Source: a bacterium
GTDB lineage: Bacteria; Babelota; Babeliae; Babelales; Vermiphilaceae
Direction: 5' to 3'
Assembly (NCBI GenBank): GCA_021818945.1
Contig: JAKASV010000007.1
Span: 1-48,523 of the forward strand
Length of the DNA: 48,523 bases
Shown: positions 17,654 through 26,629 of the stretch, in pieces
Layout: each line of letters begins with the position of its first letter
Position numbering within the stretch: position 1 is the stretch's first letter
Program-made: the position numbers and the translations under genes
Notes under the pieces: model-generated
Told to the model about the DNA's origin: nothing
Database searches by the model: none
What the model saw: only the letters and a program-made list of their open reading frames with translations

Positions 17654-19213
17654 ATGAAGCTAGAAAAATTCAAAAATCATGCACTTCTATCGCTTTTAAT
17701 AGTTACGACAAGTGCTTCCGTACAAGCACTTGAACTTGCTGGATCTTCATTTTATGCAGCTCGCTCCCAAAGCGTTAATGCCGCACGCGGGCTCGTAGGA
17801 TTCTGTCAGTTTTTAACGAGAGCAAATTGCGGCTTTGAAGGCATGATACTTCCAACACCAGCATATCAGCGATCATTCACAAGTCCCCGCGTTGCAGAAT
17901 ATTTTTTCAATACCAACGAAATTCGTATCACAGGTAGTCGCGTTCCCAACCGTGCTTGTAACGACCTTCTTGCAGATTATTTTGGGTTGTCCCCTTCATT
18001 TGAAAGCAAAGTCGTTATGAATCCGCGCATCGAAAGTGCACTTGTCGATTTTGACATGTACCTGAGTTACAACCCATGGTACATCCGCATTCATGCTCCA
18101 GCTTGCTGGTCCCGTTGGCATTATCAACTTGAAGAATGCATAGCTGACGATGGTTCTACAACGCAATTTCCAGAACAGTATATGGCACAAACAGCCGTTC
18201 GCGAACCTGTCACCTCATTTACGCAAGCAATCTGCGGCCACCAGCAGTGGGGCGACATACAAACTGGTCTTATCAACAGCATCATCTGCGGACCACGCAG
18301 CATTACAGGCCTGGCAGATCTTCGCATGTTCTTTGGGTGGCATATCCTGCGCAATGAACGCTATTATCTGGGCATGAATATCATTGGAGCTGCTCCGACT
18401 GGCTCTCACATTAATGGCACCTTCTTTTTTGAACCAATTGTCGGCAATGGCAGACATTGGGAAATTGGCGTTGGTCTTGATGGTCGCGTACTTGCATGGG
18501 AGGCTGAAAACACCCATACGTTGTCATTATATGGCACCATACATGCAACACATCTCTGTCGAGCAACACAACGCCGATCATTTGATTTTTGTGCCAACGG
18601 CTTTGCAAGCCGTTATCTATTACTTAAGCAGTTTGATGAAAATGGTCAATATGATGGTACCGTCATTCCTGCAAGCACTATAACAACATTGCCATGTCAT
18701 GTCTGGTCCGGCGGGCAGTTCGACATTGTCGCAATGCTAGGATACCTTGCCTGCGGCCTTGAAATTGATTTCGGATATAATGCATGGATTCGCACACGTG
18801 AGCATGTCACCATCTGCGGAACTATTCCAGAAAACCGATACGGTATTAAGGGCATACAAAATGTAGTTGATCTCTTTGGCAACCCGAGCAATGTTACGCA
18901 GAGTAACGCTACCATTCACGGCAATGAATTAACTCCCGAACGACAGGCAGAAAACGCCGATCCTCGATCGCCGGTATTTATTCGAACCGACGATCTTGAT
19001 CCACATTCGGCCGCGGCAACTTCTGCATTTACCAATAAGCTCTTTGCTCATGTTGCCTATACATGGGCACCATGCAAACATGTCGAACCATACCTTGGTT
19101 TTGGTGGCGAGGTTGAATTTGAAGGTATAGCTCCAGAACGAAATCGTCAGGCAAATCACAATACCGTTGCTCAATGGGGCATCTGGTTAAAAGGTGGCGC
19201 TTTGTTTACCTGA
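17654..19213 (+). CDS. Outer-membrane-like protein, shorter paralog 4
   Basis: 519 residues preceded by AAGGGGG. The signal peptide ends near VQA, then AARSQSVNAARGLVGF matches the paralog N-terminus. It keeps NPRIESALVDFDMYL, GSHINGTFFFEP, VGNGRHWEIGVG, QRRSFDFCANGFASRYLLLK and the terminal strand AQWGIWLKGGALFT. It is about 130-170 residues shorter than the others and lacks the cysteine-rich loop before the last strand. The middle part is also reduced. It may be the ancestral form or a specialised version. It has its own upstream region and sits at the end of the array. Confidence 0.7.
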   Translation: MKLEKFKNHALLSLLIVTTSASVQALELAGSSFYAARSQSVNAARGLVGFCQFLTRANCGFEGMILPTPAYQRSFTSPRVAEYFFNTNEIRITGSRVPNRACNDLLADYFGLSPSFESKVVMNPRIESALVDFDMYLSYNPWYIRIHAPACWSRWHYQLEECIADDGSTTQFPEQYMAQTAVREPVTSFTQAICGHQQWGDIQTGLINSIICGPRSITGLADLRMFFGWHILRNERYYLGMNIIGAAPTGSHINGTFFFEPIVGNGRHWEIGVGLDGRVLAWEAENTHTLSLYGTIHATHLCRATQRRSFDFCANGFASRYLLLKQFDENGQYDGTVIPASTITTLPCHVWSGGQFDIVAMLGYLACGLEIDFGYNAWIRTREHVTICGTIPENRYGIKGIQNVVDLFGNPSNVTQSNATIHGNELTPERQAENADPRSPVFIRTDDLDPHSAAATSAFTNKLFAHVAYTWAPCKHVEPYLGFGGEVEFEGIAPERNRQANHNTVAQWGIWLKGGALFT

Positions 19214-19346
19214 TAAAGCAGACATACACAAAGGCTTTCACATAGAGTGTATGAGAACTTGGACAGAAAGGGGGTGATTTAAGAGAAAGCATAGTCAAAT
19301 CAAATTAATGGAGGATGAGTTGAAATGAGTTTTAGAAAGGAGAACA

Positions 19347-20096
19347 ATGAAATTTGTACGTATTCTAAGTTTATTGCTTGCAGTGTTAATCGCACCATGT
19401 ATGATTGCCTCTGCTCCTGCAGATATTGAGCAAGCATATAAGGCTGAAAAAGCAAAAGTTGATCAAACATTAAAAGATAAAAAAGCAAAAATTAACAAGA
19501 CACTCAAAGAAAAACGAGCTCAATTTAAAGAAGCAAGACAAAAACGGCTCGAAGCAGCGAAAGCAAAAGCAGCAAAAACCCCAACTGTTGAAAAAAAGGC
19601 TAAAATACCAAAAGCAGTCAAGGCACCTAAAAAAGCTGCCCTAGATAAAACCGCAAAAACATCTAGCGTAGATAAAATCACAAAAGAAACTAAATTTGAT
19701 AAAAAATCAAAAGCAGCAAAAGATGTAACAAAAGAAGAAACGCCAGTCGTAAAAGTCGTACAAAGAGCACCTGATATTAAAACATTAGAAACAAAGACTG
19801 TCATACAAGGTGAACCATTTATGATCAAACGTCCTGCAAGTCCAAATTTTGGTCGCACATGGAAACTCCACAAAGAACTTCCAATACAAATCGAAATGGT
19901 TGGGAAGGAAAAATTTGTTCCTGCAGAACATCCAGGCAGAAATGAAGGGACGACTGTATTTACCTTCAAGGGTTTAAAAGCAGGAAAAACCCAGCTCGAA
20001 TTCGAAAAAGTATATCCTAAAGAAATACGCGACAAAAAGCCTGCCAAGATTAGAATTATACCTATTGAGATAAAAGAGACAGATACAAAAAAATAG
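19347..20096 (+). CDS. Secreted Lys/Ala-rich protein with C-terminal chagasin-like (I42) domain
   Basis: 249 residues. AAAGGAGA precedes the ATG. The signal peptide ends near IASA and is followed by ~100 residues of Lys/Ala-rich helix with Pro (repeated KAK, KTLKEKRAQ), as in histone-H1-like tails. The last ~95 residues look like an I42 cysteine-protease inhibitor: GEPFMIKRPASPNFGRTWKL stands where family members have an NPTTGY.W loop, then TVFTFKGLKAGKTQLEFEKVYP matches the conserved strand pair. The NPTTG loop is degenerate, so inhibition is not assured. A related but broken gene follows. A strong terminator lies just downstream. Confidence 0.65.
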   Translation: MKFVRILSLLLAVLIAPCMIASAPADIEQAYKAEKAKVDQTLKDKKAKINKTLKEKRAQFKEARQKRLEAAKAKAAKTPTVEKKAKIPKAVKAPKKAALDKTAKTSSVDKITKETKFDKKSKAAKDVTKEETPVVKVVQRAPDIKTLETKTVIQGEPFMIKRPASPNFGRTWKLHKELPIQIEMVGKEKFVPAEHPGRNEGTTVFTFKGLKAGKTQLEFEKVYPKEIRDKKPAKIRIIPIEIKETDTKK

Positions 20097-20120
20097 TTTG
20101 GGCACACAGAGAAATTACTC

Positions 20121-20153
20121 AATCCTCTCATCTCTTTGATGAGAGGATTTTTA
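20121..20153 (+). terminator. Intrinsic terminator after the I42-like gene
   Basis: Perfect 12-bp stem AATCCTCTCATC / GATGAGAGGATT (20121-20132 and 20138-20149) with a 5-nt loop, running directly into a T run. Confidence 0.9.
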
Positions 20154-20165
20154 ATATTAATCAAT

Positions 20166-20294
20166 ATGGTTGAACAACCAATTTTTTTATTTGAAACCAT
20201 TACGGGCAAGTACCAGGGAGTGGTTGCTTGCCCAACAACCCCATGGACCCCCAAATGGCATCAGCATGCTGCTGAACTGCTTTCTCGCGCGTAA
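20166..20294 (+). other. Short coding-like stretch (42 codons) in an intergenic region
   Basis: From ATG 20166 to TAA 20292-20294 the frame reads FLFETITGKYQGVVACPTT, then PKWHQHAAELLSRA, which looks protein-like. It has no ribosome-binding site and follows a terminator. GGGCAAG (20204-20210) and CTTGCCC pair around it. It is followed by a comparatively GC-rich hairpin-prone segment (about 20285-20345). Probably a gene relic. The remaining bases to 20450 hold nothing I can assign. Confidence 0.3.
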
Positions 20295-20450
20295 GTACGA
20301 TACGGCTCCACGGCTTCACGCCGTAAGCCGGTCTACTACGCGCTACAGGTATTTATATAGATGCTATATTACCCTTATTGTGATAATTGTTATAACATGC
20401 TAGTTTTTCATGCAAAGACAAGAAAAAAACACGTATATAGGAGCAGAAAT

Positions 20451-20942
20451 ATGAACAAGAAATCTGTATGTATATTTCTAATGTCAAGTTTGGTAACATC
20501 GACAAACCTGTACTGTATTATGCCTGCATATTCATTAACGGAACCATCATATATCCGCATAGAATACCTGCTAATAGATTAGACAGGAAAGTGCACACGT
20601 TTACGCCTGGTAGTAGGCCAAACATTCACCATAACTATGGATTGCCAAACATCAACTGAAGACACCTGGTATCTCGTACAACCAACTTTTGAAGATCATG
20701 TACAATTACTAGGTAAAAAAGTCATACCGTGTAATTGTCCAGGAGGGTCAGGCAGAACAATATTTCAATTTCAAGCTCTCAAAACTGGACAAAAAATCAC
20801 ACATACCTCCCTTTATGCTTCCCAGGGTCATATTGATAGCAACAGCTGCTCATCCAGAGCAACAATTAGCTGTATAAAACAACCCTCTCTAGTACTCCAC
20901 TGCTATAGTCAGGCTTTGTTTTTCTGCTATACTATACTTTGA
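20451..20942 (+). pseudogene. Second secreted I42-like gene, interrupted by an amber codon
   Basis: AGGAG precedes ATG 20451, and the first 43 codons give a signal peptide (MNKKSVCIFLMSSLVTS). TAG at 20580-20582 stops translation. The same frame continues without another stop to 20942 and reads VVGQTFTITMDCQTSTEDTW, then GGSGRTIFQFQALKTGQ. These are the two hallmark regions of chagasin-type inhibitors and align with the upstream gene (GEPFMIK..., GTTVFTFKGLKAGK). A single C-to-T change of a Gln codon would explain the stop. I read it as a recent nonsense pseudogene; readthrough is not excluded. Confidence 0.65.
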
Positions 20943-20978
20943 AATAAAATATATCTTTCTTGCATAACGGAGAAATCA

Positions 20979-22406
20979 ATGAATAAAGTCAGGACACGAT
21001 TTGCACCAAGTCCTACAGGCTTTGTACATGTTGGCAGCTTACGCACTGCATTGTACGACTATCTATTGGCTAAAAAGTTTCATGGCACATTTGTTTTGCG
21101 CATAGAAGATACAGATCAGACTCGGCAAGTCGAAGGTGCAGTCAAAGATCTGATAAACGTCATGCATTGGGCCGGAATCGACTTTGATGAAGGACCAATA
21201 AAAGGTGGCCCTTATGGCCCATACGTACAATCTGAAAGACTCGATATATATCATAAATATGCTCAGCAACTTATACAAGATGGGCATGCCTATTATTGTA
21301 CCTGCTCACAAGAACGCTTAGAACAACTGCGCGAGCGGCAAATAGCTTCAAAACTCCCCCCTGCCTATGACCGCCATTGCAGAAATCTTAACCTACAACC
21401 AAAGCCAGACGAGCCCCATGTCATACGTATGAAGGTCCCTATGGAAGGCGACATTACATTCAATGATGCAATTCATGGCAATATTACCTTCAGTTTCCGC
21501 AATGTCGATGATCAGGTACTCATTAAATCTGACGGGTTCCCAACCTATCATTTAGCTGTCGTTGTCGATGATCAGCTTATGCAGATCAGTCATGTCATTC
21601 GCGGCGAAGAATGGATCTCAAGCACGCCAAAACATATCTTGTTATATCAATATTTTGGCTGGCAAGTACCGATAATTGCACACCTGCCGCTCATTTTAAA
21701 TCCTGACCGCAGCAAGCTATCCAAACGGCAAGGTGACGTCACTGTTGAAGATTACCGCGCTAAAGGGTACTTAAAAGAAGCGCTCATAAATTTTGTAGCA
21801 TTGCTCGGATGGAATCCCGGTGACACCCGTGAACTTTTTTCGATGCAAGAACTTATTGAAAATTTTTCATTAGAACGCTGCGGCAAATCTGGAGCAATAT
21901 TCAATACAGAAAAACTCCGCTGGATGAACGAACAACATATCAGATTAAAAACTGATCAAGAACTACTGGATATGCTTAAACCAATCATTGTTGAGCGTAA
22001 CCTTGGCCAATTTTCAGATCAATATTTACTCGCGGTGATCGCGTTAATGAAAGAGCGTGTTACCTTTGTGAAAGATTTCATCGATAACTGTGCATATTTT
22101 TATCAAGACCCAACAAGTTTTGATCAAGCAGCTCGAGACAAAAATTGGACACCAGAAACAGGTGCTCGATTGAGCGCTTTTGCCGAACGCTGCCAAGGCA
22201 TAAAACAATTTGATGCTACGGCGATAGAGCAAGCATTACGAGCTGAAGCAGAACAACAAAAGATAAGTGCCTCGCGCATTATTCATCCGTTGCGCCTTGC
22301 AGTGAGTGGCGTATCCGTTGGACCGAGCTTGTTCCATGTCTTAGAATTACTTGGCAAAGATACCGTCATCCAACGTATCACGTATGCAGTTGCAACGCTC
22401 GGATAG
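20979..22406 (+). CDS. gltX: Glutamyl-tRNA synthetase
   Basis: Class I synthetase charging tRNA-Glu (possibly also tRNA-Gln) in the cytoplasm. 475 residues, a normal length. The start MNKVRTRFAPSPTGFVHVGS contains the HIGH-equivalent (HVGS), and SKLSKRQGDV is the KMSKS-equivalent. A zinc-type module CTCSQERL...AYDRHC sits around residues 105-136. The anticodon-binding domain shows KSGAIFNTEKLRWMNEQHI, and the end has the SGVSVGPSLFHVLELLGK block. GGAG precedes the ATG. It is followed by a hairpin shared with the convergent gene. Confidence 0.97.
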   Translation: MNKVRTRFAPSPTGFVHVGSLRTALYDYLLAKKFHGTFVLRIEDTDQTRQVEGAVKDLINVMHWAGIDFDEGPIKGGPYGPYVQSERLDIYHKYAQQLIQDGHAYYCTCSQERLEQLRERQIASKLPPAYDRHCRNLNLQPKPDEPHVIRMKVPMEGDITFNDAIHGNITFSFRNVDDQVLIKSDGFPTYHLAVVVDDQLMQISHVIRGEEWISSTPKHILLYQYFGWQVPIIAHLPLILNPDRSKLSKRQGDVTVEDYRAKGYLKEALINFVALLGWNPGDTRELFSMQELIENFSLERCGKSGAIFNTEKLRWMNEQHIRLKTDQELLDMLKPIIVERNLGQFSDQYLLAVIALMKERVTFVKDFIDNCAYFYQDPTSFDQAARDKNWTPETGARLSAFAERCQGIKQFDATAIEQALRAEAEQQKISASRIIHPLRLAVSGVSVGPSLFHVLELLGKDTVIQRITYAVATLG

Positions 22407-22459
22407 CAGAATCTTGATTATTATTTTTCGCCCATATTTAGAAAGTTTATATGAAATAC

Positions 22460-22497
22460 TACGCCCTACTCTGATCAGTCAATCAATGTAGGGCGTA
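22460..22497. terminator. Bidirectional-looking terminator between convergent genes
   Basis: Perfect 10-bp stem TACGCCCTAC / GTAGGGCGTA (22460-22469 and 22488-22497) with an 18-nt loop, flanked by AT-rich tails. It separates gltX from the minus-strand gene ending at 22521. Confidence 0.7.
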
Positions 22498-22520
22498 ATT
22501 CTATTTAATATTATATGCCA

Positions 22521-24161
22521 TCATTTATTTCTACGTTTATAGGCATCATATAGATTTTGTAGCAGATCGCGACGTTTGTTGAGTTCCTGTTGCCATAACA
22601 AATTCGGGAAACTATTGATTCGTGCAGTTACTTCCGGTGAGGTTAAAACCACTTCAATAGACCGTATATTGTCAGGGGTCAATTTGCCTGATGACTGACA
22701 AGCCTTTATGAGCTTATTCAACTCTGTTTTAAATTGATCATATTCAGCTTGTTTCGATTGAATTAAGCTTTGTAAGCTTGATGAAGCTTGTTGTGACAGG
22801 CCAGCCCAGTCGCCTAAAGCTGCCTGCGCTTGCTCTCCAATCAGACCCCTTTGCCTGCTTAAAGATACTAGCACTGGCCCTATTGATCGTGCTAATGTTA
22901 AATCGCCTAGAATACCCCCACCTGCAATTTTAATATCTTCAATGGTTTGCTTCACATCTGCCAATGACTTTGGCAACATACTTTTTAACTCTACTAATTT
23001 GTCATATAATTGCTTGATATTAGTAGTAAATAACTCATTGGATGTTCTATCGGTAAAACCCCTCTCACTGGCTTGACGTAAAGCCCTAAATGCTACATCA
23101 ACTAGGTCAGTGATCTCTCTCCCTCGGATTTGCATTTGTTTCTGTGCCATTTCTTCAATTAATTGCCCTCCTGTACCTTTTTCAGGAGTAGTGACTGCTT
23201 CAGACTTTGCAGCAGGGCCCTGTCGTATGTAGGCCAACACACGATCCAAGTTTTTGCCATCTAATTCGCCTTTAGATATTTTGACCAAAGCATCCTTAAT
23301 TTGAGCAGGCTTAAATTCAGCAAGAACAGTTATCCTATGACCAATATCACGGACAAAATCACCTACTCTTTGACTACCGGTATCTATTGCTATGATCTTT
23401 TCGGCAGCCGCTGCTTTTTCAGGTCCTGTTTTTGCTAATAATAAACCTTTATCCCTTATACCATCCAAGGTAAATCTTCCGAAAGCAATTATTAGTTTAT
23501 TTTTGGTAGCAGAGTCTTTTATTGTTTGATCGAGAGCGTGAAGAATATTAAGTAACGTGAGATATTGGTCCTTGTAATCATTCCGAAGTTTAGCATTTTC
23601 AGGTTTATTATACTCTGGATTTTTTCCCATAAATACACTGACACTTAAATCTTGGCCGTATTGATAATTATCCTTTAAAAATTTAATAAGTGTGGAAATT
23701 TCAGCCGGTAATGCTAATCCAACTTGTCCAGGAACTGGAGGAAGCGGTGGGAGCCCAGGAGCTGCAGGAGGTGCCGGCGGTTGTGGGATACTTGACTTAG
23801 CTGGAAGTGCAGGGGGTGCCGGAGGTAATGGTGGCTGCTCACCTTTTAATTCCTCATATGTTTTAGCTGTTATTTGCTCCTGAAACCAAGTACTGAACTT
23901 GTCGGAAGCAGGGTTGGCAAAATCAATCTCTTGTTGATACTGTTGAAACAATACCTCTAAAGGCCAGCCTTCTTTTTTTTCTAACTTGAGCAACATATCT
24001 TGCGCTATTTTTGTGCTGTCTGGTGCATTTTTTCTTAGTTCATTTATGATGGGGCTAAGAAGAGTCCCTTCTTTAGCTTGAGCAGCCCTGAGACTTATAG
24101 ATACAGTTACTGTGCACATTATTAACACTAAACATCGATTTATAAATTTCTTCATTTTCAT
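22521..24161 (-). CDS. Secreted helical protein with formin-like polyproline linker
   Basis: 546 residues from ATG 24161, which has AAGGG six bases upstream; in-frame ATGs at 24182 and 24167 lack this. The signal peptide ends near LRAAQA. After a ~90-residue helical domain comes a ~50-residue linker of repeated proline runs (PPLPPAPPALPA, PQPPAPPAAPG, LPPLPPVPG), like the FH1 segment of formins or the proline-rich part of WASP proteins. The C-terminal ~390 residues are helical and rich in Leu, Lys and Gln, without a motif I recognise. In an intracellular bacterium such a segment could bind host profilin or SH3 domains. That is speculation from composition. Confidence 0.6.
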   Translation of the reverse strand: MKMKKFINRCLVLIMCTVTVSISLRAAQAKEGTLLSPIINELRKNAPDSTKIAQDMLLKLEKKEGWPLEVLFQQYQQEIDFANPASDKFSTWFQEQITAKTYEELKGEQPPLPPAPPALPAKSSIPQPPAPPAAPGLPPLPPVPGQVGLALPAEISTLIKFLKDNYQYGQDLSVSVFMGKNPEYNKPENAKLRNDYKDQYLTLLNILHALDQTIKDSATKNKLIIAFGRFTLDGIRDKGLLLAKTGPEKAAAAEKIIAIDTGSQRVGDFVRDIGHRITVLAEFKPAQIKDALVKISKGELDGKNLDRVLAYIRQGPAAKSEAVTTPEKGTGGQLIEEMAQKQMQIRGREITDLVDVAFRALRQASERGFTDRTSNELFTTNIKQLYDKLVELKSMLPKSLADVKQTIEDIKIAGGGILGDLTLARSIGPVLVSLSRQRGLIGEQAQAALGDWAGLSQQASSSLQSLIQSKQAEYDQFKTELNKLIKACQSSGKLTPDNIRSIEVVLTSPEVTARINSFPNLLWQQELNKRRDLLQNLYDAYKRRNK

Positions 24162-24513
24162 ATTCATCCCTTTTTTTGCCAAATCTCTATTAAACCTACA
24201 ATACTATAATCTTGTGCTACAAAGCCTTATATCTTTTACATAACAACTCCCTTCATAGTTTCTTCTACTTTGCAACCTTACATTATCGCGAGTATACAAT
24301 TGTATAGTAATTTATTTATGTACTATTTGTCAATACTTTTTTAAAAATATAACAATTTGCCTATGAATCCATAATTACTTAGACAAACACGGCATATTCA
24401 CTATTTTTTTTATAACTATAGAAGATTAATCAAAAAAAATAAGAAAGTTTGCCTACAGATGGATGTAGCTATTTTTTCGTGCAAATCGTTTTGAATTGAG
24501 ATTTTTAATACAA
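24162..24513. other. AT-rich intergenic region
   Basis: No gene seen on either strand. It contains the promoter of the downstream minus-strand gene. A/T runs are dense from about 24330 to 24480. No terminator for the gene ending at 24514 was found. Confidence 0.5.
24304..24333 (-). promoter_or_regulatory. Promoter of the polyproline secreted-protein gene
   Basis: Read on the minus strand: TTGACA (24333-24328), 18-bp spacer, TACTAT (24309-24304), about 140 bp before the start. Confidence 0.5.
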
Positions 24514-25476
24514 TTAAACGTCTAAATCTATCTCGAAGTAGGTCAACATTTCTTCATCTAACACTTTTAATCTTTCACTTTCACTCGTGTGGTAGGTTGC
24601 ACCCAAGCACTCAAGCGCCTCGCAAAGCCATTCAGCGTGGTGACTCCCTGTAATAATCATACAATTATCTTGTAGGGACTGAAGAGTTTTTCTTAATATA
24701 TGTAGATCAAAAAGATGGGCACCAAGATCGCTGATCTTTCCTCCCACATGGCATAGATCCATTATAGGACAGCTGCCATAGTGCAATCTTCTTGCAAGAT
24801 CAATGATACGTTCATCTGGACGGGCATTAACCTCTTGCAGAACTTGCATTAAACGGCGCTCATCTGCTTCAATCTCGCTACACTTTTTACGAAATAATGG
24901 TTCTAATAATTGCACATTATCCGTATTACAACAGAGCTCAGCCTTTTGTGTACTAAATTCCTTTAGTAGCCGCTCTACCGTAATGTCACCTGCGGCGCAC
25001 CAAGATTCACCGGCATTATAGAGTTCTGTTGCAATGCGCTCATCTTCAACCTGCTCGATAGGAGCATCAAGTAGGCAGCTCGCCCCAAGGCACATGCATC
25101 GTATCTCGACATCTTCAGCTATTATTGACTGAATATGCTCAACTCGATTGATAATATCATAGGTAACTTTTGGCATTTGAGCACACTCTTGTACTATATA
25201 TGCAGGAACTTCCACCATCAGGCGCAGCCGGTCTGTGCGAGGCTCGTGGTTCAAGAGTAACAAAATTCTTTCCATGATTTCTAGCTGATTCTTGTCTCTG
25301 GCAGATATGGGAGAATGAAACTCAAAAAAAATAAATACTTTTTTGCCATTTGGCATCTTGAGACAATCAAAGCGGACTAAGACTGATTGAAGTGGCGTAG
25401 CCACACACATAAAGCCGAACACCAACAGTTGAGCTACCATACGCACAACCGACCCGAAATTTTGATAAAATGACAT
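24514..25476 (-). CDS. Secreted protein of a duplicated family, copy 1
   Basis: 320 residues. AAGGG precedes ATG 25476. An N-terminal hydrophobic stretch (VAQLLVFGFMCVATPLQS) suggests export. It is clearly paralogous to the gene upstream (SVLVRFD...MPNGKK, VEVP...KVTYD, SIIAEDVEIRC, YNAGESWC, RPDERIIDLARRLH, GKISDLGAHLFDLHILRK). Two places, FFEFHSPISARDKNQL near the start and MIITGSHHAEWLCEALECLG near the end, recall the glutamate/histidine motifs of the TraB/EreA/ChaN-like fold. That is a weak, unproved resemblance. The active site and substrate are unknown. Confidence 0.55.
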   Translation of the reverse strand: MSFYQNFGSVVRMVAQLLVFGFMCVATPLQSVLVRFDCLKMPNGKKVFIFFEFHSPISARDKNQLEIMERILLLLNHEPRTDRLRLMVEVPAYIVQECAQMPKVTYDIINRVEHIQSIIAEDVEIRCMCLGASCLLDAPIEQVEDERIATELYNAGESWCAAGDITVERLLKEFSTQKAELCCNTDNVQLLEPLFRKKCSEIEADERRLMQVLQEVNARPDERIIDLARRLHYGSCPIMDLCHVGGKISDLGAHLFDLHILRKTLQSLQDNCMIITGSHHAEWLCEALECLGATYHTSESERLKVLDEEMLTYFEIDLDV

Positions 25477-25559
25477 CGGTATCCCTTCGAAAATAAAACT
25501 TTCCTTACAACAATAATCAGCACACTCAAATCAGTCTTTACAATCATTCCATCTTCTGT

Positions 25560-26531
25560 TTACTGCTGTGAAAGGCCCATAGCAGACTGCAATGCGCATA
25601 AAGCTCCAGTTTGTAAAGCCACTAATCCTTCACCTTCAGATATTTGATAGGTAGCACCAAGATGCTCCATAGCCTCACAGACCCATTCACCATGTTGATT
25701 ACCTGCAACAACCATACAATATTTTTGTGGTGACTGAAGAATTTTTCTCAAAATATGGAGATCAAAGAGATGAGATCCCAGATCGCTAATTTTTCCTTTA
25801 AGGCAAATCCTGTTTATTATTGAATGATTGTCACCATATAGCCTTCTTACAAGATCTAGTATTCGCTCATCTGGCCGAGCTTGAATATCGTCAAGAACCT
25901 TTTGTAATAAAATTTCAGCTTGATTAATTTCATCAAATTTTTTGTGATAAATCGGTTCTAGTTCTCGAGTGTAATGTCTGTCAAGACACAGATCAGTTTT
26001 TTGCGTTCTAAATTCCTGTAATAGATCTCTTATGGTAATTTCACCTGTAGTACACCAGGACGAACCAGCATTATATTGTTCTAATGCAACAGTCTCATCT
26101 TCAAGATCCTCACGTGAAAGGGACAGCAGGTAGTATGCTGCAAGAGATTTACACCGTATCTCCATGTCTTCAGCAATCACAGATTGACTCTGTCCTATAT
26201 TATTGACAAGATCGTACGTAACTTTAGGATTTTGAGCAAACTGTTGCGTTAAAAATGAAGGAACTTCTACCATAACATGCATGCGATCTTGACCGCGCCA
26301 ATTTGCACGTGTCAACATACTTTCGAGGCTTGAAAGCTGCTCCTTATCTTTAAAAAAGGCGGGAATATGAAGCTCAAATAAAACATATATTTTCTTTCCA
26401 TTTGGCATTATTAGATAATCGAAACGGACCAAAACCGATTGAAGCGGAATAGTTGCACATATCACGCTACACATTGCTATACGAATTAGCCATTGAACGA
26501 TCGATCCAACGTTTTTTTGATAACGCGACAC
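25560..26531 (-). CDS. Secreted protein of a duplicated family, copy 2
   Basis: 323 residues, starting at GTG 26531, because AAGGG lies just before it in the same context (CGAAGGGAT) as in copy 1. N-terminal hydrophobic segment IAMCSVICATIPLQSVLV. It shares with copy 1 the blocks VLFELHIPAFFKDKEQL, VMVEVPSFLTQQFA, VTYDLVNNIGQSQSVIAED, YNAGSSWCTTGEI and MVVAGNQHGEWVCEAMEHLG. The HH pair near the C-terminus of copy 1 is QH here, so if these His are catalytic, only the second is kept. The 83-nt gap to copy 1 holds no obvious terminator, so the two may be cotranscribed. Confidence 0.55.
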   Translation of the reverse strand: MSRYQKNVGSIVQWLIRIAMCSVICATIPLQSVLVRFDYLIMPNGKKIYVLFELHIPAFFKDKEQLSSLESMLTRANWRGQDRMHVMVEVPSFLTQQFAQNPKVTYDLVNNIGQSQSVIAEDMEIRCKSLAAYYLLSLSREDLEDETVALEQYNAGSSWCTTGEITIRDLLQEFRTQKTDLCLDRHYTRELEPIYHKKFDEINQAEILLQKVLDDIQARPDERILDLVRRLYGDNHSIINRICLKGKISDLGSHLFDLHILRKILQSPQKYCMVVAGNQHGEWVCEAMEHLGATYQISEGEGLVALQTGALCALQSAMGLSQQ

Positions 26532-26629
26532 AGAATCCCTTCGATTAAAATAAATTCACCTTATACAGACCTGATATAAGGCTTGTCGTTACAACATTTG
26601 CCTCATTTTTTATCGTGTCCACCAGCATA

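Noticed and set aside
19520..20254. 244-codon minus-strand ORF opposite the I42-like gene
   Set aside because: It is antisense to a Lys/Ala-rich coding sequence with a clear signal peptide and crosses the terminator at 20121-20153.
20200..20345. tRNA or structured RNA in the relatively GC-rich hairpin region
   Set aside because: No cloverleaf, anticodon arm or T-loop consensus could be drawn; only local hairpins.
23692..23883. Gly-rich plus-strand ORF
   Set aside because: Antisense reading of the polyproline segment (Pro codons read as Gly).
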